In this document: positions 44,168-54,600 of the stretch, piece after piece
Numbering within the stretch: position 1 is the stretch's first letter
Layout: every line of letters starts with the position of its first letter
NCBI GenBank assembly: GCA_036346355.1
Contig: JAYEVF010000027.1
Coordinates: 992,001 to 1,056,000, forward strand
Direction: 5' to 3'
DNA: 64,000 nt
Origin: Rhipidocladum racemiflorum
Taxonomy: Eukaryota; Streptophyta; Magnoliopsida; Poales; Poaceae
The notes under the pieces: model-generated
Databases searched by the model: none
Seen by the model: the letters and a program-made list of their open reading frames with translations, nothing else
Told to the model about the DNA's origin: nothing
Program-made: the position numbers and the translations under genes

Positions 44168-45240
44168 AACAGAGCGACGGCTGGCTTACCCGGACCGTCC
44201 GGGCAACATAGTGCCCGCTCGGCCAGCTCTGAGAAATGATCCCCATTGATTTTTCCCACTGCTCGAAGACATCCCGGGTACTCCCAATGCTTCACTAGGC
44301 TTAGATTGACATGGAAGAATATGAATATTGAAAGGTTATGCTCCAGGTCAAACAATGCTCTAAAAAGAGGTAATTCGACGTTCCCCTCCTAATACTACGA
44401 CGTAAAAGAATAATAAAGAAAACCCTAGTACTACAGTGGGTGTACTCGACTCCTGATTAGGGTTTCAAATTTTGTTTTCGGATTAAATCTCGTTACCTGC
44501 CGAAATCCGAAATTTCGCTAAGATCTAGTTATTTCGGAAGAAATCTGAACGAAATACAAAAACCAAAATTTGAATCCGGTTAAATCTGGTCAAGTTTTAG
44601 CCAAATCTCTGTCAAATTTGCCGAGATTTCAGCGAGATTCACCGAGATCTCGGCGAGATTTTACGCACCGTCACACTTTGAATTTTTTAGGGTTTTTTCA
44701 ATTTCGCCAAAATTATGATGTACCGACTGTTCCACATGGGAAACGACGTGAAGAATCCAATCCAGTCAAATTCGGTCAAATCGGGTCAAGTTTTAGTCAA
44801 ATCTCGATCAAATTCACCGAAATCTCGGCGAGATTATATGTTACTGTAGCAATTTGAATTTTTTTTAGAATTTTCTTAATTTCGCCGGAATTATGAAACT
44901 CGGAGGGTTCCGAGATCTGATATTTCGCCGAATTTCGGCGAGATTTTGAGCCTTGCTCCCGACCCACCAAAACAAACCTCGGGTCTTCACGCTTGATGCC
45001 GTACAGTGATGGATTTGATAGATCCACGAAATCTGAGATTTTCCATCATCACCAAAACAATATAAAAAAGGGCCGATATGCTTTCAACCAACGTATAATC
45101 AACATTCACATTCACATATATACGTCAACATCATTGTTCAACAACATCCACATCCACAGAAGAAAAAACCTTGATCACCTCAAGACTCAAGGGAAGTGCG
45201 ATGGGTTGTTGTCAAACAACTGAGCGACGAAGTCCGTGGC
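44168..45240. repeat. Unclassified repeat with duplicated GAGATCTCGGCGAGATT block
   Basis: Continues the DNA found at 12898-13119. Two imperfect copies of a ~190-bp block (about 44565-44750 and 44757-44965) share TCAAGTTTTAG(C/T)CAAATCTC, ATCTCGGCGAGATT and AATTTCGCC(A/G)(A/G)AATTATG. ORF 44570-44857 lies within the repeats and is not called. Confidence 0.55.
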
Positions 45241-46427
45241 CTATCTCTCTGTAGGATCGAAGTATACAAATATAGCAATCAGAGGGGGGGGTGAATGATT
45301 GTGCGGAAGCTAAAACACAATTCTTGATCTACTAAAAGTTCACCCCAAAACAGAACCAAATAATTGCCTCGTAATCGACAAAAACAGAATGACAAAGGTT
45401 CGGTAAAACGCAAATTCCTGGAGATCCAACCGTTAGAACGATCTGAAATTTGGACACAAGAAACTAGATTCTAATACGAATCGAACCCAAAACGAATCAG
45501 CTCGATCGGACGTACGGATCAAAATTTATGAGCTTCGCAAGCTTGCTGTTCCAGAACTTCAATAGATTAATCAACTAGACTTTGAGGAACTTTAAATCAA
45601 TACCCTAGAAAGATTTTTGATGGATCAAATCAAGATGAAACTCAATGATCAAAAAACTAATCTAGAATTAGAACAAGCATGCAAAAAAGAACCAAAACAG
45701 AAAACACTGTAGCAACGCGGGAATCTTGGAAGAATTGATCTTTATTTCCTTTGTCTAAAATACTCTCATCAAAAGAGTACAAACCCTAAAACTGAGCTTG
45801 AGGCTCTCAATGCGCTCAGCTCTGCTTGGTTGCCCTTCAACAGGAGACACCCCTCCTATTTAAGGAGCAAAACACAAGGAGTCCTGAATACAATTCCTAA
45901 TCCTAGTAGGAGTCCCACTCCTAATCCTAGAAAGAGTATGTATTCAACACGACCTCCACTTGGCCCAACCTGGCCGAGTACAACTCATGCACGCGTATGG
46001 CAACCCTACCATACTCACGTGACTAACACTTTGCACGCGAATGACCTCTTGTCATTGTCACGTGACTAACCATTCTTCATGTGCACCATTCTCTTAGCCC
46101 GAACGTCCCACATGACATCCTTGACCACTAAGACCTCAGTTCCTCCCGAACCTAGTCCCGAACCTCAGTTCCTCCATGAACCTAGTTCCGGTCCCGTCAT
46201 CGACCACATTCGCCCTCGAGCAATACCTGCACATGAACAAACTACAAAACGATTCCGAGCACAAGTCCGCGACTTGACTCAACATTAGTCCATACAAATA
46301 CTCACACGAGCATTGCATAAAGTCCACTTCAAAACAAACATCATGAAATTTTCACCAATTTCAAAATTTCAAAGTTTAAACCAAAAATCAGTTTCAAATT
46401 TGCTCAAAACCCTAATCAAGCAAAAAC
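45241..46427. repeat. Unclassified LTR-like DNA (AGAGGGGGGGGTGAATG start)
   Basis: The opening AGAGGGGGGGGTGAATGATTG resembles the edge motif at 11812. ORFs 45830-46069 and 46079-46288 have no recognisable domain and Pro/Ser/Thr-rich content. No LTR pair was found. Confidence 0.35.
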
Positions 46428-46982
46428 GCATTCACGACGGACCAAAAAAATATGGTCTGGCGTACACAAGAAAAAGTCACTCAAAAACCCATTCACGACG
46501 GACCAAAAAATTTGGTCCGGCGTACATGTAAAACTTACTGTTTTTCAATAACTTGGTCTAGCACAAAAGAACTCATATTCATGTTTACAATAGACCAAAA
46601 AACTTGATTTGTTGTACATGGGAAAATGAGGTTGCCAAAAACATGTTTACGACAGACCAAAAAACTTGGTTTGTCGTACATGTAAAACTTACTGTTTTTC
46701 AAGAACTTGGTCTAGCACAAAAGGACTCAGATTCAGTTTTACAACAGACCAAGAAACTTGGTTTGTCGTACATGGGAAAATGAGGTTGCCAAAAACATAT
46801 TTACAACAGACCAACAAACTTGGTTTGTTGTACATGGGAGAATAAGGTTGCCAAAAACATGTTTACAACAGACCAACAAACTTGGTTTGTTGTACATGGG
46901 AAAATGATGGTTGCCAAAAACATGTTTACAACAGACCACAAAACTTGGTTTGTTGTACATGGGAAAATGATGGTTCGGTGCC
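46428..46982. repeat. Palindromic satellite, eight units of about 62 or 92 bp
   Basis: Each unit has an inverted repeat TACGACAGACCAA-AAAAC-TTGGTTTGTCGTA. Units start near 46434, 46495, 46586, 46649, 46741, 46803, 46865 and 46928. Two long units carry an extra ~30 bp (AAAACTTACTGTTTTTCAA-type). This is the form of a CACTA subterminal region and sits beside a TNPA-like gene relic. Confidence 0.85.
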
Positions 46983-47089
46983 AAAGGAAGACTCTTTGTT
47001 TCTGAATTCAAACACGCACGAGCACTAAAGCAATTTCGCAAATTCAAATATAAGCTAATTTTTCAGCACATGATTTCACACTCTCCCGG

Positions 47090-48420
47090 AGGCATCGTCG
47101 TCTAGTTGCCCGTCGTCCACCTGAGCTAGAGCTGGAGCCGCTGAATCAGAACCCTACGAAGCATGCAACATAGTTAGACATATGTGGTTTCAAATCTTGG
47201 TTTGGACGACGATTTTAGATAACAAGGGCAGGAGAAGACATTTACCGCCTCTGGAATGCTCGTGTCTAAGGATGTAAGACTTCGGAGACTCTCGAAGAGG
47301 CAACCTGGCCCTCGTAACCGCTCGGGCTGTCCTACACATTCGCAGAAGATGTCGTTAATGGAAAGAGATGTGAAAACTGTAATATAATGTTCTGAAGACC
47401 ATATGTACCCTACCAAGTCGAGAAGCGTGCTTCAAGGCTCTGAGTCTCGCATGGAACTCCTAGTGCTCCTCGCGCTCATGTCGATAGTCCTCCTCCCTCG
47501 TCCTGATGCTAACTTGGAGGGCCTGTAGTAGCTCCTCTCGCTACTTCCTCTCCTGCTCCCTCTCAGTTATGATCTGTGCCTCGAACTCGCGGTGGCTCTC
47601 CACTATGCTCTGGGTGGCCTTGACCTTAGGCATGTAAGCCTTGGACGTACAAGAAACCGATGTGAAATCCCTAGTTAGAAAATAGATTTGTTGCGACATG
47701 TAAGATTTGGATAGACCTCGATCTCACCTTAGGTGATCCTTGCCCTCCATGTGCCTGTGGATCACTACTACATGGTCTAGGGACGCTTCGTCTGGATTGT
47801 TGTCGGCCCCACTTATTAGCACAGCTAGCCCAGGTCTCTTAGGCCATCTCCCCCCAAAAAGCTAGCTCAATGAGAGGGTGCTCCCTCACCCTTATAAACT
47901 ATGCTCAAGCCCTCTTCAGAACCGATGTAGAACTAGCATTTGGTTGAAGTATCGGAAAAACGGTAGTTCGGTAGGAGTGAAAATGCATAATTAAGTCACT
48001 TACCATCTTCTGATGTGCGAAGCGGCGGTCTATGGCCGACTGGGTATGGTCCTTGGCTTTTGACGTGTGTCCATGCCTCCACACTCCACAGCTCCATGAA
48101 GCTTGGGACTGTGCCTAGCTATTCTCACCCCCTACATGATATAAAGGAAAAGACAAGTTAGTGAAACAAATAAAATGAATGAAGTAATTAATAACAGAGA
48201 GATTACCGGTTTCTTCCCCAGCTGCGCACAAAGGACCACTTCCCGGCGGTCGTCTTGTAGTCCTTGGAATCCCAGTCCTTCTTGATCGTGGTGGATCTGT
48301 CTCAATGAAGGCCCAGCAAACACGAGAAGATCCAGATGGATCTCAAGTTGCTAGCACCTACAAGAGCGTCTCAGTTATATTTGTGCATCGACATTGTTAG
48401 TCTATGTACTTACTATATTG
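47090..48420 (-). pseudogene. TNPA-like (Ptta/En/Spm) transposon gene relic
   Basis: Minus-strand homology without a long clean ORF. 47640-47440 gives a coiled-coil piece (KVKATQSIVESHREFEAQII; RTREEDYRHEREEH) with two internal stops. About 47800-47740 gives a GADNNPDEASLDHVV-like piece, 48130-48010 SWSCGVWRHGHTSKAKDHTQ, and 48300-48205 KKDWDSKDYKTTAGKWSFVR, the kind of segment found at the start of the DNA-binding part of TNPA-like proteins. Intron-like gaps separate them. With the palindromic satellite this marks a second, unrelated CACTA family. The family call is by eye. Confidence 0.55.
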
Positions 48421-48780
48421 AAAACCAACTTGTGAACAATTAACATGGGCGAGAATCGTAGTAGTACCTTAATTGGCAGCTACACATCCTGTGCTGGTAA
48501 GATAGCAGAAATATTGGTGTTTTGTTTCCTCCCAGAAGAAAGATGTTTATGTCAAGTGTTGGAGGAAGATGGAAACCGGAGAGCAACCCTCGATAATGCT
48601 AGCTAGCTAGTTGCAATGAGCTCCTCCAAATGGCTTTCGGGTGCCTTTACTAAAGCAAGAGTGGTTCTTTGCTTGGGGTTGGAGCTAAAGAACAAAGGTT
48701 GAATCGCCATCCTGCTAAAGAGACTTGATGGCTCCAAAGAAAAGCGCGAAGTATCCTAATTAGAGCTGCTATTTAGCACT
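48421..48780. other. No gene seen
   Basis: Short AT-rich DNA between the CACTA relic and the LINE piece. GGTTGGAGCTAAAGAACAAAGG near 48676 resembles MITE ends but no partner was found. Confidence 0.4.
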
Positions 48781-49745
48781 ATATAGAAATATTAGGAAAG
48801 TCCATTACAAGTATACCACAGATTATTACAATCAAGACGCTGCAATGATGAGGTACATAGGTCCTTGGATCTTTCTTGAGAACATTTTACGGTATTGGAC
48901 TGTTCATTTTGTTTCGCAAACATGGCCTCTGTCCGGCACAACTTTGTGAAATCCTTATGCTCAAGCCAAAAGTTTTCAAAGCGAAAGATATCTGCTCGAG
49001 GTATGGAAGTATCAATCTCAACCACACAAGGAACATGATCTGAGGAATCTCGCACAGGGGGAGTTACAACAGTTTTGGGATAAGGTGTCCAGGAGTTTGA
49101 AGTGAACCCCCTGCTAGTGCAAAGGTGTCAATTCCTCTGGCCAATTAAAGGCCATATCATCATCTGGGGCCAAGAGATGATTAAGCTCAATAAAACCTTC
49201 TCCAGGGATTGGACCCTAAGAAGCAGGAAGCAGAGGAAGGTTCTGGCCTGGGGGTGATTGATTGTTAGCAGACCACTCACTCCAACCGTGCACATTGCCA
49301 CCGTTGCCCTGTTCACCATTTTGTGGGGAAATGGGGCAGCGGGTGAGGATTCCAGCCATCATCTGGAGATGGGTCTTCGTCTCCCGGCAGCTCATTCGAA
49401 GGATGGTGATCAATGAAGTAACAGGGCACCGACTATGATTTAGCTCCAATAAACTGGCCTTCTGAGATGGTGACACTGAATGGGATATGCTCAAGGTCCG
49501 TGACTAAGACTTTAATGATCACTCAGGATTTGTTAATATCATCTCTACCCTAGGTTAGCAAGGTGCCAAAACTTCTCACCGCATCACGCATAAAAGTTAT
49601 GTCTCAACAATCCAAAGGATGCCCTAACAGAATCAACCAAACCTCTCTATTATAGTGAACAGTACGCACATTATGGGCATCAATATGCTTAATGAAGGAG
49701 ATTCTGACATCACCATGCTCAAAAGGTCCATTATATGTATGTTAG
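48780..49745 (-). mobile_element. LINE (L1-like) fragment: ORF1-like end, endonuclease, start of RT
   Basis: Minus strand. 49740-49500 encodes an ORF1/DUF4283-like piece (NVRTVHYNREVWLILLGHPL; DLEHIPFSVTISEG). 49200-49050 encodes an endonuclease-like piece (HLLAPDDDMAFNWPEEL). 49055-48792 has SSDHVPCVVEIDTSIPRADI and FRFENFWLEHKDF, the typical junction from APE endonuclease to RT in plant L1 elements. There are frame changes, and the RT core and 3' end are absent (cut near 48780). Confidence 0.7.
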
Positions 49746-50126
49746 AGATAATCTTATTGTGGTGGACCGACCAGGCACACCCTCCCTCGGCTAGCTAAAC
49801 GAAGCCCCCGTACCTGATGGCCCACGTGAACGGGTCTATAATCGTTAACCTCTTCCCTCGGTAAAGCAATGAGTTCATACCCTAAGAGACCATCCCCCGG
49901 TAAAAAGGGGTAAAGGATAAAGATCGCCCCTTCCCCCCTCCGCAGCGAGGGGAAGTCCCCCTCCGTGGCGAGGGAGGAAAACGGAGGAAATTACTCCCAG
50001 CCATGTCTCCCTCTGACGTAAACCTAGCGCAAATCTCCAAGGTCTGACACCGCCCAACAACTCCTCCCGAGTACGCAATGACGTGTCTGATTAATCTGAG
50101 ACCCCAACATAAGTGAAATCCCCGTC
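49746..50126. repeat. LTR-like DNA truncated by Tekay-2 junction
   Basis: TGTTAGAGATAATCTTATTG start, then text with CCTCCGTGGCGAGGGAGG and GACGTGTCTGATTAATCTGAG. Could be the remaining 5' LTR of Tat-2 (whose internal region resumes at 61405), but its partner LTR lies outside the window. Ends abruptly at 50126. Confidence 0.35.
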
Positions 50127-52238
50127 GAGCCGTGGACCGAGTCCACGGTAGACCCGAGCCAAGCGTGGACCACGTCCATGGACCGGCTGACGTCAGCAGG
50201 CCAATCAGAAACTACCACGTGTCCTTGCTGACGCAATAATTAATTTCCGAAAAAGAAAATGATTTATTAATTCGAAATAATGATTTCAGATTTTGTTTCA
50301 AACTTCAAACGCTTATAACTTTTGCGTTTCAACTCCGATTTGAGTGATTCAAATTTCTAAATTTGTATAAAATTGAGATCTACCTAAATATGAATTTTAT
50401 TTAATTTTTGGACTAAAGTTTTTCTCTGTAAAATTATTTAATTGATTATTTAAACTTTAAATAATCATAACTTTTGCATTTTAACTCCAAATTTGACGAT
50501 TCCTGTTTCTAAAAACTCATAAAATTATGTTCTCTCTGTTTATGGATTTTATTTGGATGTTTGGACACTTTTTGCCTATTGTTTATTCGTGTATTTGCTA
50601 TTTGCACGCTTTACGAGTAGACGTTGAAGTGCCGGAAGGATTCGAAGGAGAAGTATTGACTCAGGATCCAACTCAAGACAAGAACAAGTACTTTTTGAAG
50701 GCAAGTTGTGCTTTGACCATGTTGATCCTATTTTTGAAACTTATTTTGATTTAACCTATTGCACGCTAAGTTCCAATAGAAAAATACTTTAATTTAATAT
50801 GGGGGATTAGATAAGTACCAATTTGCTGTATGACACCTTGATTATTTAAGTATGTGCCATGACCCCTTGTCACCCTAGTTGTGGATTACTAGTTGGACAT
50901 TACTAAAATTGCCAACATGGGTTTAGATCGTTGTAGTATACTGCTTAGACCTGCTACGTGCTCATGACATGATTTTGGACAATCAAATGCTAATGTTGAC
51001 TTAATGATATATTGAACCTGTTTTGGAAAGGTATCATGTGATGTTGATGGCACGTGGTGCATGGTAATCAACTGGGGTTTGATAAATAGTTTTCGACCGG
51101 GGCATGTGGCAAGAGTAATCAGTGGGCGGTTGTGGCATTGGGGATGTTGATTTGGTTCTTCGGGTAGTCTTGCCCTGGTCACCCTAAGGACTTAACCTTG
51201 CAAGCCTTTGAACTGGGTCTAACGTGCAACCACATGTCTGTAATGGGACGGACCTAGTTGACTAAGTTGCTAATAACGTACCTGTGGGACCTCAGGAGGT
51301 CAACTACACCCTTTGTGTAAGTTGTACGGGGGAGCGTACCAGGGCTGAGGCCAGGTACCCATCTAACGGTTGATTGGCCTAGACTTCGCCTTAGCTAAGG
51401 GAAGGGTTAGTGTGCAATAACCGGGGAGGACCACTTGTATTGTTAGAGGTTTCCGAAAGACTTTGTTACGGGAACTCGCCTTTGTGGTGTTTGACTATAT
51501 CTTGTGGGTAAAGTGCATAACCTCTGCAGAGTGTAGAATCTATTCGGATAGCTGTGTCCGCGGTATTGGACATCGCTCGGGAATTACAGTCAAGGGTTAG
51601 ATTTTCTCAAAAATAACTTGGTTTGAAAAGTTGGGTTGGATTAATAATGATGTTGATGGAAATGTGGATTAGGATGGGAAAGATGTTTATTAAACTCCTT
51701 GAAAAGTTATTTATGCTATACTTGTTTCTACTGCTTTCGAATCTACTTATGTTACTTGTCAAATGCTGTTTACTGCAAATATACCTTAAGCCATTCCTTT
51801 GTACCAAGCCATGCATATAGTATATTAGCCTGCATTCTGTGCATGACTTGCTGAGTACCAAGTACTCACCCTTGCCACAATATAACACCAGTTGAAGAGG
51901 AGACTACACCAGCTTTGGAAGAGGAGCTCCAAGAGGATCCGTCTACTTAGGGAAGCGAGCCCAGTCAGTTGCCTGTGGTATACTGGATGGCGCCATGAAG
52001 TTATTTGATTTTCCGCTGCTACTATTTCTCTCTTAATAAGTTTCGCCCTGCGAGGCGTACATTTGTGACTTGACCTTAAGGTCAGGTAACCAGTTTGACT
52101 ATTTAAATAAAGTACTCTATTAGTATCGAGTGGTATGATTGTGATATTTACCGATGTTAAGACTGTGTGCACTAGCGCGTTCCTGGACTAGTGCTGAATA
52201 CACAGAGGGTCCGGATTTGCAAATTCGAGGTCCCGACA
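50127..52238 (+). repeat. Tekay-2 5' LTR remnant
   Basis: Matches 59302-61404 from GAGCCGTGGACCGAGTCC onward and ends in GTCCCGACA. The U3/promoter part is absent, so this copy has lost its own 5' promoter. Confidence 0.9.
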
Positions 52239-52242
52239 GAGG

Positions 52243-52255
52243 TGGTATCAGAGCC
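52243..52255 (+). promoter_or_regulatory. Tekay-2 primer binding site (tRNA-Met)
   Basis: TGGTATCAGAGCC four bases after the 5' LTR remnant, as in Tekay-1. Confidence 0.9.
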
Positions 52256-52455
52256 ATACTTGACCGTAGGCTCAACCCTAAGCTAGAATGGTCGTAGTGA
52301 GGATAAAACCTATTTTCTAAAGCTAAAAATCTGTCAAGATAAGAAATGACATCTCGACTTACCCCCTTCTCTCTTTCCTTGTCTCCTGCTGAATATTCCC
52401 TTACCTTGTCACGATTTGAAACTTTCGAGTTCTTACGTGAGCACTCTTGTGACAG

Positions 52456-53167
52456 ATGGAGGAAGAGTTCAACTACGTTGATCTGGGAGTTGGTCACGCC
52501 GCGGAACTTTGGCATATGCTTCAGACTATCGGAGATTTTGAGAAGCCGCAATACCAAGTGGAAGTGATCAGACAAGCAGGATTGATCAAGGCTTGTGACG
52601 TGAAGATTGAGGTACCTGCTAGGAAGAAGGGCCCAGGCAATCGCCCGATACACCTTTACCGCCAGGAGGTCTACAATGCAGATGGGTATCCAAGAAGTAT
52701 CACGACGAGCAATGCGGCACATTACCCATATCTACGCCAGAGAGTTGGAAAGCACGGTGTTCCGTTATCATCCGCGCAGCGATAACCTTCTTGACCCGAA
52801 GGCGATTCAGGACGAGGATGCCATGGTTACACAGTTGGCACGACTTGTTGTCGCCCAGGAGGATGTACTCGATGATACAAGCAAGGAGCTCTGAAGGCCC
52901 GCAAGGAGATCCACGGCGAGAGAAGAACAGATGGCGGGAAGCTCAAGAGTATGTGTCACACCTTCTGCGAAGGATTGACGAGTTGGAGATGGCTTTATAC
53001 GGACCGTAACCAGAGCGATGTTCGAGCTACGAGCCGATCCGAGGAGTCGATCTCGATGAGGACACTTTGCTAGCCGACTACCACAGATGACCACGATTCT
53101 TTGGACATGGCAATCGTTTGGCGCCTATGCCGCGGCATCCGTACCAGGCCGTGGAGGTTTTCGATGA
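52456..53167 (+). pseudogene. orf0 of Tekay-2
   Basis: Starts MEEEFNYVDLGVGHAAELW after CAG. The first frame runs to 52785; the overlapping frame 52607-52894 has ARELESTVFRYHPRSDNLLD and VVAQEDVLDDTSKEL. Later text (GRRPARRST-type frames to 53150) is broken by indels relative to Tekay-1. About 95% like Tekay-1 orf0 over the first 65 codons. Function unknown. Confidence 0.7.
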
Positions 53168-53452
53168 GTGGCGTAGGTTCTATAGTGAGACTCCTTCGCC
53201 GAGTCGCGTCATAGAATAAAGAGTCACCCTTTAGGCGTCAGGACTCGGTGTTAGTTCAATTTGGATTTTCATTGTTTCTTTGAGTGTGCATTATGTGTTG
53301 CAAGGCCCTTAGGCATTGTAAGCAACCATACCAAGTTATTAATATCAATAATAAAGTTAGACCTTAAAGTACACCTTTCGCCCGCATAAGTTCCATATTA
53401 CTTGTCTATTCTTTTTTCCCTCTCATCTCTAAAACCTAGAGCGAATCGACAG

Positions 53453-54600
53453 ATGGTGAATACCCGCGGAAACCTTGGAAGCAATGGAAGTGGTTCTCGC
53501 CCAGCAGAAAACCCCAATGATGGAGCACCAAAGACCGCCGATTGATATGCAAAATTTTGGAGCATTTCTTGCTGCCCAGACTCGATTGATGCATGCTATG
53601 ATGCAACAAATGCAACACGTCCTTTGCTCGAGGCCACGGCTAATCAAGTCAATCGGGGACAACGCCGAGAATACAAGACCTGCCGAGTTCATGAGGACTC
53701 ACCCACCCACTTTCTCTGGGAATGCCAATCCATGGGAGGCCGATGGTGGGGTAAGGTCGATTGAGAGGAAGCTCCACATGGCGCGGTGGATAGGAAGTGA
53801 GAAGGTACTTTACGCTTCTCATCAGGTGGACGGAACAGCCGCCGAATGGGGGGAGTCCTTCATGCCACGCAAGAGAACCCTCAAGACATCACTTGGGAAG
53901 AGTTCACAGCTGCGTTTAGTCGATTATCACGTGCTGAAGGAATCATGGACCTTAAGAAGGAGGAGTTGAGCAACTGAAGCAAGGTAATCAGCCAGTGGCC
54001 GACTACGAACAAGTTCACCACAGCTAGCACGCTCGCTTTTTGAGGATGTAGCGATAGATAAAGCCAGGCAGTCTCGCTTCATGAAGGGACTTAACTCGGG
54101 ACTACAAGTAGGATTGATCACCCACACCTTTCAGATTTCCAAGAGTTGGTGAATAAGGCGCTTATTCTTGAGGACAAGCGCAAGGAACTGGATGAGAACG
54201 AGAAGCGCAGGATGCAAAGAAGGATCACGCCAGGAACGCATAGCAGCGTCGAGAGTTGCACCAAATCAATTTTTCGATTCCACCACGAATGCTACAAGGA
54301 CACCGTCACCAGCACCAAGACCCGTCAATCGAACTACTGGACCCACTTGGCTAGAAACGCTGCTCGAGCAACAAAGAAGGAACGATGAGACGCTACTACA
54401 ATCGCAACGAGCCAGGACACTTTGCCAACAGCTGTCCGAAGAAGACAGCAGGAGTGACCCGATTCGCTTCAATCTAGGAACCACCCCAGCTAGGACGCCA
54501 AAGACCAGAGCCACACCCCAAAGCGTGGTTAGAGGCCGAGTCAACCATGTCACCGCAGATGCACCGCGAGAATGCTACGGGCGTAAATCTTGGGTAAGTT
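53453..54600 (+). pseudogene. Tekay-2 gag
   Basis: The ATG at 53453 directly follows CGACAG. THPPTFSGNANPWEADGGVR near 53700 marks the Retrotrans_gag start. A zinc knuckle relic near 54395-54440 reads YNRNEPGHFANSC with the first two Cys lost (Tyr and Arg). Several frame changes. Confidence 0.85.

Noticed and set aside
45830..46288. Two plus-strand ORFs as host genes
   Set aside because: No domain, short, within repeat-like DNA and without promoter or splice evidence.
46428..46982. CRISPR-like array (regular repeats with palindromes)
   Set aside because: Spacers are repeats too, units are whole tandem copies, and the context is a plant transposon.
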